Source of the DNA: Siniperca chuatsi
Taxonomy: Eukaryota > Chordata > Actinopteri > Centrarchiformes > Sinipercidae
Reading direction: 5' to 3'
DNA length: 64,000 nt
NCBI RefSeq assembly: GCF_020085105.1
Contig: NC_058063.1
Coordinates: 4,863,501 to 4,927,500, forward strand
Shown: one piece after another, positions 1-35,770 of the stretch
Position numbering within the stretch: position 1 is the stretch's first letter
Layout: each line of letters opens with the position of its first letter
Position numbers and translations under genes: made by a program
The notes under the pieces: model-generated
Told to the model about the DNA's origin: nothing
What the model saw: only the letters and a program-made list of their open reading frames with translations
Database searches by the model: none

Positions 1-521
1 CTCAGGGAAGCACGGCCTCCTCACAGACCAGCAGCTCCTTCACCCTCCAGGGCTCTCAGTTCCGGGTGGACGTACCACTTGTGGACGATGATATCCCAGA
101 GTTCCCTAGCTTTTCCGAAGCCCAGGCCCCAGGCACGCTGGACAACCTAAACATGGATGATTTTGAGGACCTTCTGAACCCCCCCCTCATGAGTGAGAGT
201 GGGAACGGCACCTCAGTGTTGGCTCATGCTTCATGCCAACAAGCTGCCCCTCCCAGCTCCTCTACTGCTCCCCAGAACAGTGCAGCATCCCAGAACACTT
301 CTGACCCTACCAGCAACTCAGGAAGCACCTGGATGAATTACCCCAACAGCATCGTCAACTTGCTACAGAATGAGGGCATGATGGACATTGCATCCAACAA
401 CAACCACCGGCCCGCTGTGCTGGATGAGTTTGATGAGTTGATGTCTGCTGACGAGGATCGTCTTATTTCCATTTTTAACAGTGGAAGCCAAGCTGGGTTT
501 GTGTCAGGACATCCGACTTAG
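1..521 (+). CDS. rela: NF-kappaB p65 (RelA)-like protein, C-terminal transactivation region (partial, last exon)
   Basis: The reading frame is open from nt 3 to the TAG stop at 519-521, giving about 172 residues; the gene continues upstream of the window. The segment has no folded domain. It is rich in Ser, Asn and Gln and carries acidic/hydrophobic patches: VDDDIPEFPSF, NMDDFEDLLNP, MNYPNSIVNLLQNEG and a final DEFDELMSADEDRLISIFNS. This arrangement, an LLN-type acidic patch, then a YP-x-(S/A)-I block, then an acidic helix near the C terminus, is what I recall of the RelA transactivation domains TA2/TA1. Family knowledge: RelA is an inducible transcription activator held in the cytoplasm by IkappaB. 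The context supports the call, because C11orf68, DRAP1 and MAP3K11 are 11q13.1 neighbours of RELA in human. The Rel-homology domain lies outside the window, so the identification rests on the tail and synteny. Another activator of the same region cannot be fully excluded. Confidence 0.7.
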   Translation, partial: QGSTASSQTSSSFTLQGSQFRVDVPLVDDDIPEFPSFSEAQAPGTLDNLNMDDFEDLLNPPLMSESGNGTSVLAHASCQQAAPPSSSTAPQNSAASQNTSDPTSNSGSTWMNYPNSIVNLLQNEGMMDIASNNNHRPAVLDEFDELMSADEDRLISIFNSGSQAGFVSGHPT

Positions 522-2060
522 TTCGACCATGTGATTTTATTATGGACATATTTACATAGACCACTTGTATCTGTTCCCTTTAGCCGTCAGAACTAAAACT
601 CCTTTGTTGTCACTAAAGACAAAAAAGGACACAAGATGGATATAAAGGGCTGTAAGAGACAGAATGTAGCAAAACTGCTCACTGGACATGCTTATTGAAA
701 TACCAGCAAAGTCTCTTTATGGTATTAAATTAGTGGGTTTTGCTAGGCCTTATATACAGTTTGTCTGACAAATGATAAAATACAGGGCTGAACATAATCA
801 GATTTCATCGCCCTTGTTAAGTTTATGTTTAGCATCAATCTTTTTCAGCCACTGATGTTAGAAGATTATCCACAAATGTTTGTCTTATAAAGACAATCTG
901 ATCAGATGCATTGCTTAAGGCATCTGTATAAGTGTTCTCCTGTTGAGGTTATTTTCTGTGGAACATGTTAAGCATGTTTTTGTACTGCCATTTTAAATAT
1001 TCTGGTAGCTCTGGTCAGTGTTAATGTAATTGTCACTGTCTTTAAGCGAAATGTGTAAGTTTAGTCTGCCTTTTTATTTTAAACAAATTGGCTGGTATTC
1101 TTAGTGAGAATTTAATCAGTTAATCAGTCTATGCAAATTATGTCCATCGTCCTTTTAATTACATATCCTCTTGAAATACTTTGGTCCTTAAAGGTCCAGT
1201 GTGGAACATTTAGGAGGAGCTATTGGTAGAAATGGAATATAATATTTATAAGTATGTTTTCATTAGTGTATAATCACCTTAAAATAAGAATGGTTGTATT
1301 TTCATTACCTTAGAATAAGCCGTTTTTATCTAGAGGGAGCGGGTCTCCTTTCACGGAGGTTGCCATGTTGCACCACCATGTTTCTACAGTAGCCCAGAAC
1401 GGACAAACCAAACACTGGCTCTAGATAGGGCCGTTCACGTTTCTCACGGCCACCATAGTTTCTCACACGCTTGGAAAGGGAGGGTGAGGCGGGCGGTATT
1501 CACATGGTTGCAATCTGTAATTTCACTGCTAGATGTCACTAAATCTTACACACTGGACCTTTTTAATAGAATGTTTTCAAAATTTCTGAAGGTCAGCAGT
1601 AACTGTAACAACTTTATTATACACGTGCCTTTTGTTGAGCCTCAACAAAATGTAGTAATACGTTAAGTACCAAATGAAGGTCTACATGTAAATAATTATC
1701 AAACAAGCAACATTAATAAGTACATGCTAATAGCAGAGAAGCATACAAGAGGTCCATGCATTACATTCATGGAGCTGTATCAGATCTTGTTGTTGTGTCT
1801 GGCAATATAATTTCCTCTGGTCTCTAATCAGTTTTTTTACAGTTATTTCATAAATAATGGTTTAACTGTTTTGCCAGTATCTGTTTCAGATCTGTAGGTC
1901 AACTTGCTATTAGTAAAATATGCTTTACTGAGATAAAATTTACAGTTTTATACTGTAGGATGTAAAAAGATTATACTATGCCTTTTTTGCTGTAATGAAT
2001 GAATAATTCTGTTAAGTTCCAAAACACTTTTCCTGGCAATAAAAACCACAACATATTAAG
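522..2060 (+). other. rela: 3' UTR of the rela-like gene with polyA signal
   Basis: After the stop there is AT-rich non-coding DNA without another plausible exon. The first canonical AATAAA that I see on this strand is at 2038-2043, so cleavage near 2055-2065 is expected and the UTR would be about 1.5 kb. A MITE sits inside it. The boundary is inferred from the polyA signal only. Confidence 0.5.
1188..1566. mobile_element. MITE-like fish repeat with GGTCCAGTGTG inverted termini, inside the rela 3' UTR
   Basis: The left end reads TTAAAGGTCCAGTGTG at 1188-1203. The right end near 1549-1564 is its inverted counterpart, CACACTGGACCTTT. The 375-bp unit has no coding capacity. Its tail (TTTCACTGCTAGATGTCACTAAA before the right end) is a phrase I remember from dispersed teleost repeats. 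A target-site duplication is not clear. Confidence 0.6.
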
Positions 2061-2079
2061 ATGGTCTCCAAAAGTAGAC

Positions 2080-2085
2080 TTTATT
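2080..2085 (-). other. polyA signal of c11orf68
   Basis: TTTATT on the + strand is AATAAA on the - strand. It is the first canonical signal downstream of the - strand stop at 2372 that leaves a reasonable UTR (about 300 nt). It faces the rela polyA signal at 2038-2043, only 36-37 nt away. Confidence 0.5.
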
Positions 2086-2371
2086 TCGCAATTATCGTAG
2101 TTCAGTACAAACTAAAATAAAATAAAGCCAAACAAATAAGACAAATGTATATTGTAAAAAAGAAATTCTTCATTGGATGCAAATTTTCTTCTGAACATGT
2201 GCATACAAATTAAGGCTTTCTTCAGCCGCCCTGTCAATCAGGTAAGTGTTAATGTGTTAAACAGAACCTCAAGAATACAAATATTCATTACTTATGAATA
2301 CAATATATTCAATACAAAAAAAATGTGACAATACAGTCCTACAAAGCTATTCTCTTGTTCTGAGAGGCGGC

Positions 2372-3115
2372 TTATGTTACTTCAAGATTGGTGACTTTGT
2401 TGATAATGTGGGAACGCCTGGGTACACACTCCAGGTCAAATTTGCTTTCATATATGGTTGGACAAAGCTTCCAGCGGTTGTTTCGGTAGATTCCCAGGTA
2501 TGTGTACACGTCTGGCTTGTAGGAGAGAGGGCATTTAACCCCTGTGGCACGGATGACAGAGTCCAGTCTCATAACCTCGCTCTCGTCAGTGAAGTTCTGG
2601 TTATAGGCACAAATGACCTGCTTTCCCTCTCCCTTGGGATTATGGGGACTGACTTTAACTAGGGAGATCTTGCCATCCAGGGCTGCTCTGGCCACACACT
2701 CCCAGGCATGGTCCAACTTGAAACCAGAGTCCAAGTGCATCAGCCACTTGCCCGTGAGCACTCTGTGGTTCAGGGCCAGCTCCTTTACTGTCTGGAAGCT
2801 GACTGGCCGGCCACAGGCCAAAAGTTTCTCCCAACTCTCTTGGAGACCCATAACATCCCCACCGCTAGGGCAGTGGTTTGTGCCCAGCACAGCGATCCAC
2901 CCCACTGGGCTAGCACCTCCTTCCTCATCACCAAATCTGTACACTTGTGAGGGCCTGTTGCTCTCCAACCAGCCATCAAACTCGGATCTGGGAGTTCTTC
3001 TCGAGTCAAACACAATCCAGGGGTCCAAGTCTGCAGCCATGGCCTCAGCTGCATAGGTCTCTGCAGCAAAGGGGGTCTCCACCTCGCCATCTACAGGGGC
3101 CTCTTCCTCCTCCAT
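2372..3115 (-). CDS. c11orf68: UPF0696 protein C11orf68 homologue (BLES03, DUF1917)
   Basis: This is a single-exon ORF of 247 aa. It starts at the ATG on 3115-3113 and has a Glu-rich N terminus (MEEEEAPVDGEVETPFAAE), then the conserved body. Recognisable family blocks are DLDPWIVFDSRR, WIAVLG near residue 73, the SWEKLLACGRPVSFQTVKELA segment, LTGKWLMHLDSGFKLDHAW near 118-136, and a C-terminal SYKPDVYTYLGIYRNNRWKLCPTIY. Length is close to that of the human protein. Family knowledge: the human protein has a solved structure with an eIF4E-like fold, but no established cellular function. The gene is head-to-head with drap1, the same arrangement as in human, which supports both calls. A predicted acceptor 47 nt upstream of the ATG shows that the 5' UTR is spliced. 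There is no frameshift or internal stop, so it looks functional. Confidence 0.93.
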   Translation of the reverse strand: MEEEEAPVDGEVETPFAAETYAAEAMAADLDPWIVFDSRRTPRSEFDGWLESNRPSQVYRFGDEEGGASPVGWIAVLGTNHCPSGGDVMGLQESWEKLLACGRPVSFQTVKELALNHRVLTGKWLMHLDSGFKLDHAWECVARAALDGKISLVKVSPHNPKGEGKQVICAYNQNFTDESEVMRLDSVIRATGVKCPLSYKPDVYTYLGIYRNNRWKLCPTIYESKFDLECVPRRSHIINKVTNLEVT

Positions 3116-3162
3116 AACGCTGTCAGTGTAAGGCTATATGTACACAAGTCCTGAAGCGTGTC

Positions 3163-3633
3163 CTGTTGAAAGGAGGAAGGCGTTGTGTAATTTGATATTA
3201 ATATTTAAACCACAGGTGTAGCCTCTGTGTTAGTTTAGAGTACTTCAAAACCCAGGCGGAAGTGGACAGCTCGATTGCTTGCGGATATTTACTAATACTG
3301 CTAGCTAGCCTGCTACATTAGCAACACTTGTTCAATAGCTAACGTATGTCCACCACCGATTCTTTTACAAAAATAAGTTGCTATCTATTTAATTTGTGTA
3401 TTGTCTACAGTTGACATAACTAAACACATGCTTCATGTCGAAATTGTTTGACTCCAGTCTTATTGTAGGTAGCCGGCTAGCTAGTCTTTTTACCAATCGT
3501 CCGTGTTCGTCTTCTTGACAAATTTGGATGAAGATTATTTACAGCCAGCTGTTGATAAAAAACTAACGTTATAACGTGCATAATATGGACAATAGGAATT
3601 ATCGCAAACTATGGACTTTAAGGCTTAACGTAC
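3163..3633 (-). other. c11orf68: predicted 5'-UTR intron of c11orf68
   Basis: On the - strand, CTGCAG|GTACGT gives a strong donor (exon ends at 3634). The sequence CCTTCCTCCTTTCAACAG gives a pyrimidine-rich acceptor (exon resumes at 3162). This leaves a non-coding first exon of about 100-150 nt at 3634 to roughly 3760 and puts the promoter next to drap1. It is inferred from splice-site sequence only. Confidence 0.6.
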
Positions 3634-3699
3634 CTGCAGATGTTGAAGTTTGTTGTCCAGTGTTCTTCGCACAAACGCAGCCCCGGTAGTATGCTCCTC

Positions 3700-4322
3700 T
3701 ATATCGAAGAGATATGAGAAACTCAGTCCAAAGGTCTGGCAGGTTTTGCCCTGCCTATCGACTGACGTTAAATCACGTATCTAGGAAGTTACTTGTTATT
3801 TTGATAAATTCGCCGCAAAAATAAAGTTATTACATTATCAAAAATACAATACATTCCTGCTTTAGCGCGATATTTATTTAAGCATAGTAAGTTAAGCTAT
3901 AACGTACTGAAATTAATTACGACAAATGACAATATAATGTTACCACTAAGTTCCTTGGGGTGTGTATACTAACCGCAAATATGCAATCGGAATTTACTGC
4001 ATTCATTTGTTAGTTTTTATTCGGTGTAGATATCAAATGCAACAGTCTTAGCGTTACATAATTAGGTCAAAATGAACGTAATATGTACATTGTAATCTTG
4101 TACAAGTTGTAGGACGTCGTGCGCTCCAACCTGACGGCGCTGTGACCCTGCGGAACCAAGCTGACCTGTCAGGCAACAGGGAACAAGTGACGAGGTGCTA
4201 ACGAGTTAGCCGGTTAGCTACTGCTATCTAGTGTGTGTGCGCGGTGGAGGTGATTTATATATGATATAGAATAATACTCCAGAATACATTGATTTTAGGT
4301 TAGCCATCCAGGTAATTTAATT
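3700..4322. promoter_or_regulatory. divergent promoter region between c11orf68 and drap1
   Basis: The predicted first exon of c11orf68 and the drap1 start codon are about 560 bp apart and transcribed divergently. The segment holds a locally GC-richer stretch at 4110-4245 (GACGTCGTGCGC, GGCGCTGTGACC, GTGTGCGCGGTGG) in otherwise AT-rich DNA, with no clear TATA box for either gene. Human C11orf68 and DRAP1 are also head-to-head, so a shared bidirectional promoter is the simplest reading. Transcription starts are not visible from sequence. Confidence 0.55.
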
Positions 4323-29140
<24,818 letters not shown>

Positions 29141-29386
29141 CTCCCTTTTCCCTCCTCCTCCTCCTCCTCCTCCTCCTCCACCACCACTCACCACACACAC
29201 TCTTTCAACATTATTTTTGATTTCTTAAGTTGTTCTTGCGGTGGTCGCTCTAAGCAGAGGAGGGAAAGACTCTTCATCGCAGTCCCCTGACAGAAAAGCC
29301 CTCGGCAGCCGGCTGTAAGGAACACCGCAACAGGAGACAGAAAACTGGTTGTATATTATGTGTTTTTAAAAAAAAAAACGAAAAAA

Positions 29387-29419
<33 letters not shown>

Positions 29420-30490
29420 AGTTTTATTGTTGAGGAGAATCCAACGAGGATGTTTTTTAACAAGTCAGTCGTTCTATTTTGACTATTAAAAATGGCAGTC
29501 GTCGCTGTTGCCATGAGCCCTCGCAGACAGGATAGGTGTGGTTTGTGTTGCCTGGTAGCTTTTTCTTTTGGCACTTTTCTTTCTTCCTCAATCCTCTGTA
29601 GTTGACATTATGAAGTGAACAAATCAGTCATTCAAACCCTCAGGTTGGCTGAAAAACATCTATAAGTGGTAGTTAAAGTCTTATATAGCCTTTGATGCTC
29701 AAACTAAATTGAGATTAGTTCAGGGCAACAGTTTGTAAAAGTATTTGGAAGGAGAGCAGCACTTGTCGAAAGAAAAGGAAGGAAAAGGAGGTCATTGTCT
29801 CACCCATGAAGTGTTATATTACTATGTTATCGATTGGCTCTGAAATACTGCTGTTAAGATGTGAGCCCTACTTCCCGGCTTTGTCACAACTTGCTAGTCA
29901 GTCCAATTGTCAGGCTGTAACATAAACAAGGAAGCAGGTGTATTTTTACTATAGGTTAGCTAGCTACAGCTTTTTTGAATTAGTTTCTATTTTTAATTCA
30001 CGTTTTTATCAAGAGAACTGTAAACCTCCACAACCACAGCCCTGAAGTGAACCATATCAGCAGGTTAATGATGATTGATTGATGATTGGAAGTTTGATCG
30101 ATGTTGTTTTTGACGCTGTCAGAGCCTCTGGCGGTTATATTATTTTATACAACCATTAAATTCCCCTGAATTGTCCATCAGAAGTATATTGTGACCCTTG
30201 GTCCATAACTTTGTTTTTAAAGTTGTTTGTCTCCTTTGTCATCTCTAATTTCTATTCTGGCCACCCCTCCAATTTTGAGTAACTTTCGCCTATATCTTCA
30301 ACATTTTTTCCCCTCTTTTAGCTTGTTTTAAATGTATCCATTGAAAGCAGAGATGGGGCTCCCATTCATGTGTCAGTCTCAGTATGAAATGTTTCCGAAT
30401 AGACAGTTGAAGTTGACACTGTATTGTAAACTTTTAACATTCTTTTTATTTTGTATGGGTGAAATAAAGTTAATATTTCAATTAAAAAAG
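29141..30490 (+). other. drap1: drap1 3' UTR with polyA signal
   Basis: It begins with a (CTC)n run at 29151-29180 and has an A10/T20 stretch near 29370-29412. A canonical AATAAA at 30463-30468 gives a UTR of about 1.3 kb. No earlier AATAAA was seen. The end is inferred. Confidence 0.55.
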
Positions 30491-31690
30491 CAACTTTTTT
30501 GGCTTTGTTGTGTTTTTCATATCAGAGAGAGCCTAAAATGCTCTCCACATCAAGCAAATCTGCATTGGCATTCACCTTTAGACACAGTTCTTTGTTTCCT
30601 GGCTGGAAGGGCAAAATCTGACTCCTGTGGCATCTTTAAGCAAAATATTTCAACGTGCTTCCCCCGTCATTTTTCAATTTCACAGGCGTGGAACACATCC
30701 TTTGTAGTCCTGACTCGAAGCTGTGCCTCCTTGTACCTTTTGATTACTTTCTGTATTTTGCATTGTGAAAAGGTTTCCCATGGATGCATCACATTGTTTA
30801 CAGGCCAATGACCCCTGCAAACTGAAAGACGAGGGCGGGTATTTATCCTCAACATTGCAGCTTCCTCCTGGTATTTGAATCAGATAAGCACAAGACAGTA
30901 CAGGTTTGTGGAAAGGTGTTCACAGAGAGGTGATTGTTACCATCATATACACACTCAGAGTAGCTGGCACACTTGGCCCTGATTTTGTGTCCAGCCCCTT
31001 TCCTCTTCCTGCTGCCTTCTGTATTTTTTAAACAGTCCATTTTGTCGTGTAAATGCAGCCGCCTCATTTACCCCCCACCCAACCGACCAAGCAACCCTGA
31101 GCCGCAAAAACAACTGCATCCTTCCTGCACAAGCGTTGACTCAGCGGACTGTGAGGAGGGTGGGGTTAGCTGTGTGGGTGAGTATGTGGGGGGGAAAGGG
31201 AGGAGGTGAGAGGGGGGTGTAGGTGGTTGACTTTAGGAGGTCGGTGTCCAAACAAATGGCAGCTGTGGGGCAGGGAAGGAGGGAGGGGAGGGAGAGCCAT
31301 CAAAGGGCTAACAGAAGGAAGCACACTGTTTCCACACAGCAGCCGGTGGGGCCAAAGGTGGCCCTCTGATTCCCATCCCCTCCCATGAAGTCAATGACTT
31401 TTAAGCATGCTGCACTTTTGGAAACATGGAAAAATGTGGGAAAAAGGAATTCCCTGCCCTTTCAACTTTCATTGCCTGGCTACTTGAAAAGCACATGTTT
31501 AAAATGAACCGTGTGTTTTAGCCATGCTGTGGCCTTGATCAGAGGGCACACTGGGAACCAACTCATTAATCTACTTTCACATCTGTACTTCAGGCTATTT
31601 TTAAATACTTTTTGAGCATTATGTCCCTGCTTTACCATGGCAGTTGATATGTGGGATATTTTGACATAGTATTATGTATACTAATGAACA
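30491..31690. other. intergenic region, no gene recognised
   Basis: A G-rich plus-strand stretch lies at 31150-31320 (GGGGGGGAAAGGGAGGAGG type). The ORFs here are low-complexity or short and show no domain. Confidence 0.5.
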
Positions 31691-31859
31691 TAAAGTAAGG
31701 CATGGCGGACATTATTTATATAGCACAATTCATATTGTACACAGGAACTCATCACACCTTTCATACAAATAAAAACCAGTCCATCAAAACAAGCACACAG
31801 GAAAGAGCACATATAAAATTTTCAATGTCTAAGAAACAAAGAAACTAGGTGCACATTAA

Positions 31860-32365
31860 AATTAAGCGTTGACAGCCATGCAAGCGGCTCTGTGAGGCTG
31901 TACGTGTTCTTTGAGCTAACATGCTAATATGCTGACGTTTAGCAGGTATAATGTTTACCATGATCATCATCACCATCTTAATTTAGTGTATTAGCATGCG
32001 AACATTTGCCAATTAGCACTAGACACAGTACAATTGAGGCTGATGGGAATGTCATTAGCTTTGCAGGGATTTGGTCACAAATTGTTGGACAAAGTCAAAT
32101 TTTGACCTAATGAAGGGATCACCAAAGTTATTACAATTCATTCTCTGGGAGACTTGAATTTGTGTACCAAGAGTTGTCAAGAGATTTAACTAAAAATAAA
32201 AATTTCAACCTCATGGTGGCACAAGAAGAAAAGTCAGTGAATCACCAACATTAGAGTCCATCCTCTCAGGACAATCCATAAAATAGTGTTGAGATATTTC
32301 AGACTGGACCACAGTGGTGGACCGACAGACCAACATTGCCTCACTTGTCATCTAGAGCCACACTA
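31860..32365 (+). repeat. dispersed teleost repeat (GCTAACATGCTAATATGC family)
   Basis: It contains AGCTAACATGCTAATATGCT, GGCTGATGGGAATGTCATTA, TTGGACAAAGTCAAATTTTG, AACCTCATGGTGGCACAAG and GTGGTGGACCGACAGACC in the order I recall for a very common fish repeat. It has two internal diverged units around GGATCACCAAAGTTATTAC and GAATCACCAACATTAGAGTC. Confidence 0.65.
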
Positions 32366-32999
32366 AAAACTAAAGGCAGCTTCTCTACACTTTGAATTGA
32401 CCCTCAATACAGTAGGAATACTACAAGTACTGGATGAGCTCTCAGACAGTGGCTCATACAGTAGCTTTTAAGCATGACTAGCACATATTGTGAAGCAATA
32501 TTAAGTATTTTAAAGTCTTTTTTATTGTTAACAGATCCCATAAAAAGACCAAAACCAACAATGAATTGATCCTTCTAACACGTGTGTGTATCCAAAGCCT
32601 GATATATCTTATTACTCTGCGCCATAGAGCTCCATTGTTGTCCAAAAACTATTAAAAACACATCAGTGAGCCACACCGCTGCACTGGACGACGTGTTCCT
32701 TTATTTCCATGAACACACACACACACACACACTGTAGTTTATTTTGACTCAATCCCACATACACCATTCTGCTGAAACACACACTAGAGCAACAAATCCG
32801 CAGCTGAAAATAGTCCCCAACAAATGCACTATTTCCTCCTGTTGGAGTAACGTTTGCTAAAAACTACAATGACCAGCTGTTTTAGGAAATTACTGAGCCT
32901 TTGTTTAAAATGAAACTATATATTTATGACCTGTTTTTAAAGATTTGAAGATTGACATCTTCAGTAGAAATGCTTTTAAGATCAAGATGGGTGTGGAGT

Positions 33000-33490
33000 T
33001 AAATGTAAACTAGGGTATCAATAAGCTTATCGACCTAACTCAGCAACAGGAAATCAGAGACTGTTGTGCCCTCATCTTTACTGAGACCTGGCTGCACCAC
33101 TAAATCCCGGATCAAGCTGTTGCACTCGACGAATGGAGCGTGTTCTGCTCAGAAGATCATTGGTACCAACCTCCCGAGCATCAGTGATATCGGTGAGGTG
33201 TCTGCGCAGAGCCCAAAGGATGCTAAAAGACAGTACCCACCCCAGCCACAGTCCGTTCACCCTGCTGCCGTCTGGCATGAGATACAGGAGCATCTGCTGC
33301 CGGACCACCAGACTACAGAGCAGCTTCTTCCCTCAAGCTGTGAGACTGCTACATTCATCCCCAGTACACTGTATATAATTTCTGTATATGTTTGTGTTTT
33401 TGTTTATGTGAGTAGCAAAAAAGGGAGCTACAACTAAATCTGGTTTTACACATTTGTTGTAAAATGAGAAATAAATCAACCTTGTACCTT
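33000..33490 (+). pseudogene. L2/Rex1-type LINE with endonuclease fused to the 3' end by deletion
   Basis: 33045-33150 encodes an endonuclease-type EIRDCCALIFTETWLHH with PDQAVALDEWSVF. At about 33150 the sequence jumps directly to the RT C-terminal AQKIIGTNLPSISDIGEV. A frame change gives VRCLRRAQRMLKDSTHPSHS, PSGMRYRSICCRTTRLQSSF and FPQAVRLLHSS. It ends in GAAATAAATCAACCTTGTACC. The entire RT core is missing. Confidence 0.82.
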
Positions 33491-35570
33491 GTTTGCATAA
33501 GGTCATGACCAGTGCGTCATGTTTCTAATGGTACACCGAGTAGCTCGTATGAAATCAGTCCTTTTACTTAAGAATATTTTGCCTGGTATAGAAGCCCATT
33601 TCCACCAAGAAAAATAAACATAAAAGTTATGCATGATAGAAATATTAAATGCACATGGCATGTCCAAATTTTGACTTACTAAATCCAAATTATGAGATAC
33701 TCAGACAATTATGACTTTAAATTGTTGAAGCAATAGTTTGTTCATTTTTTAAGCCTATCTGCTGAACTATGCTGGACTCTAGTGCTTTTACAATAGAAAG
33801 ACGATACTGAAAATGAAAGTATTCACCCTGGAATAAAACGTTTAAATGAGCTACATTTGACTTAAACTCTTAATTAGAAATGGGCAGCAGTAAATCCGTA
33901 AATGTGTTGGTTTAAAGGAAGCTTGAAACTCCTTTTTTTTGTTCAAAGTAGCCTAACACCAGACAAAAGAACCTCTTCAACAAATTTCTCCCCACAGAAA
34001 CCTAACAGCAGCACTCTTTTCTTTGACCATGGGGACAGTTTTTAATGAAGTAATGTCCTTGGGTATTTGGACTGAATGTCACTAAAGTGTAATATCTCAA
34101 CTTGTTCAACAGGTAGACACTTAACCATGCTGTTGTACTAGCAGATGGGAGCAAAGAAACAATCAGGGTGTAAATAGCAATAGAGCAGATGGCATGTACT
34201 TTAGATAACCATATAGCATATGCAATATAAATACATTCATAGAATATATGCAGAGTGTACAAAATAACACTACTGATACATCTATTACTGACATGCTTAA
34301 GACTGTACATAAAATGTCGAATTTACAGCATCTTCCAGCATTTGGGATTTTTAGTTGACATTATGTTATTTGCTTATGAAAATTATTGAGAAAAAGCCAA
34401 AGTTAACACACAGCTATATTTATATTTGTATATTTATATACTTGATTAATGAAGCGTTATTGTGTTTCACAGGATTACCTTTTGGTAAGTGTGTTTTGAG
34501 CGTTTTTCTTTCTCTAACCTGTACGACGCGTTACCACCACCGTCAAGTGAGTCATAATAAACTAATAGGATTTCTAGGGTTAATTTCAAAGTAAGAGTGG
34601 TCAAGAGAAAATCTGTAGTAAATAAATATATTAAATAAGTGTTTTCCTCCCAAAATGTGAGAATCACATCATAAAATAATAATCACATAATAAAATGACT
34701 ATTCTCATTATAACACTACATTAGCCTACTACTGTCATCGAAACATAACAAATTTAATTTTAATTTGAAGGCAAACACTTCCCCTACATTGTTATTTTCG
34801 TAGGTATTTCTGCTAGCTTGATGCACCTTCAACTCAGGCCCAGTAGCAGTGTGAAGTTAGCAGGACAACTGCCATTAAAATACAGGAAAACATTGAATTC
34901 AAATTAAAAGTCTCATAAATGCATAATGGCTACACAGATGAGTTGCACATAAGTACAGAGTTACTAGTCCATAAACACCACTTTAAATTAATTCTTTACT
35001 TTTACTTAGAAGGTGAAATAAATCCTGAAATCTGTAAAAATGTAGCCCATTTGTATAAGTCTGTAATTTCGCTTTAACTTGACAGGGTACTTGATCCTTG
35101 AAATCACATTGTTGCGTTTTATAATTTTTATTGCAATGGAAAGCAAAATCATGCAAAAATGACCAATAATCTACACGGAGGAGGTAACTGAAGTAAAGTG
35201 GTGATCACTAATAGTGACCTCTCTCTAATGATTTATTAACTACATGATAACATATTACCAGAGTTGGATAGTGTTTGACCTCAATGATATATTAATGAAG
35301 ATACAGGGATTCATAATTCAGTGTCTACTCATTTGATTCACTGCACTGGTCACACTTTAAGTAAGAAAGTTGTAAAGCTGAATTTTTGTATGAACTGCTG
35401 TTTACTGTTTTCTCATGCAGACTCATTAATCTTCAGCAAACAACATTTAAATATTCCTCCCACCGTTTGTGTCTCCCAAACAAACAGGCGCGTTTGTCCG
35501 AATTTTATTTTGACAGTTAGCCGGATATGTAATTATTTTTGTTGTCTAGCGTGACCGTGGCCTGTCATCT
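33491..35570. other. intergenic region upstream of map3k11, no gene recognised
   Basis: AT-rich DNA with short ORFs lacking recognisable domains. No TIR or LINE signature was identified. Confidence 0.5.
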
Positions 35571-35574
35571 GACT

Positions 35575-35770
35575 CTTTTCCTATTGGGAGAGAAACAGTT
35601 TTGAAGCCCCGCCCTCTGTGCTGACTGTAAGCACAGACGTTGAAGTGGTTCGAGGTCCTGACGACTGAGCACTGACCGAGGAAAAGGAATATAATGATAA
35701 GTTATGATGGAGTTATTGCGCTGTTTGGATACCGACTATAACTACAAAATCACCGAGCTGGACCAGGTCA
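35575..35770 (+). promoter_or_regulatory. candidate promoter and non-coding first exon (possibly map3k11)
   Basis: An inverted CCAAT box (CTATTGG, 35580-35586) and a GC box (GCCCCGCCC, about 35604-35613) lie just upstream of a GC-richer stretch. That stretch contains ATGATGGAGTTATTGCGC..., an ORF of 23 codons from 35708 ending TAA near 35778, with a possible donor GACCAG|GTCACG at 35766/35767. A pyrimidine-rich acceptor TTAAATCCTCTCTTGTAG at 36602 precedes the map3k11 start. A spliced 5' UTR with an upstream ORF is an inference. Confidence 0.35.

Noticed and set aside
2613..3056. 147-codon plus-strand ORF over c11orf68
   Set aside because: Antisense shadow of the conserved c11orf68 coding exon.
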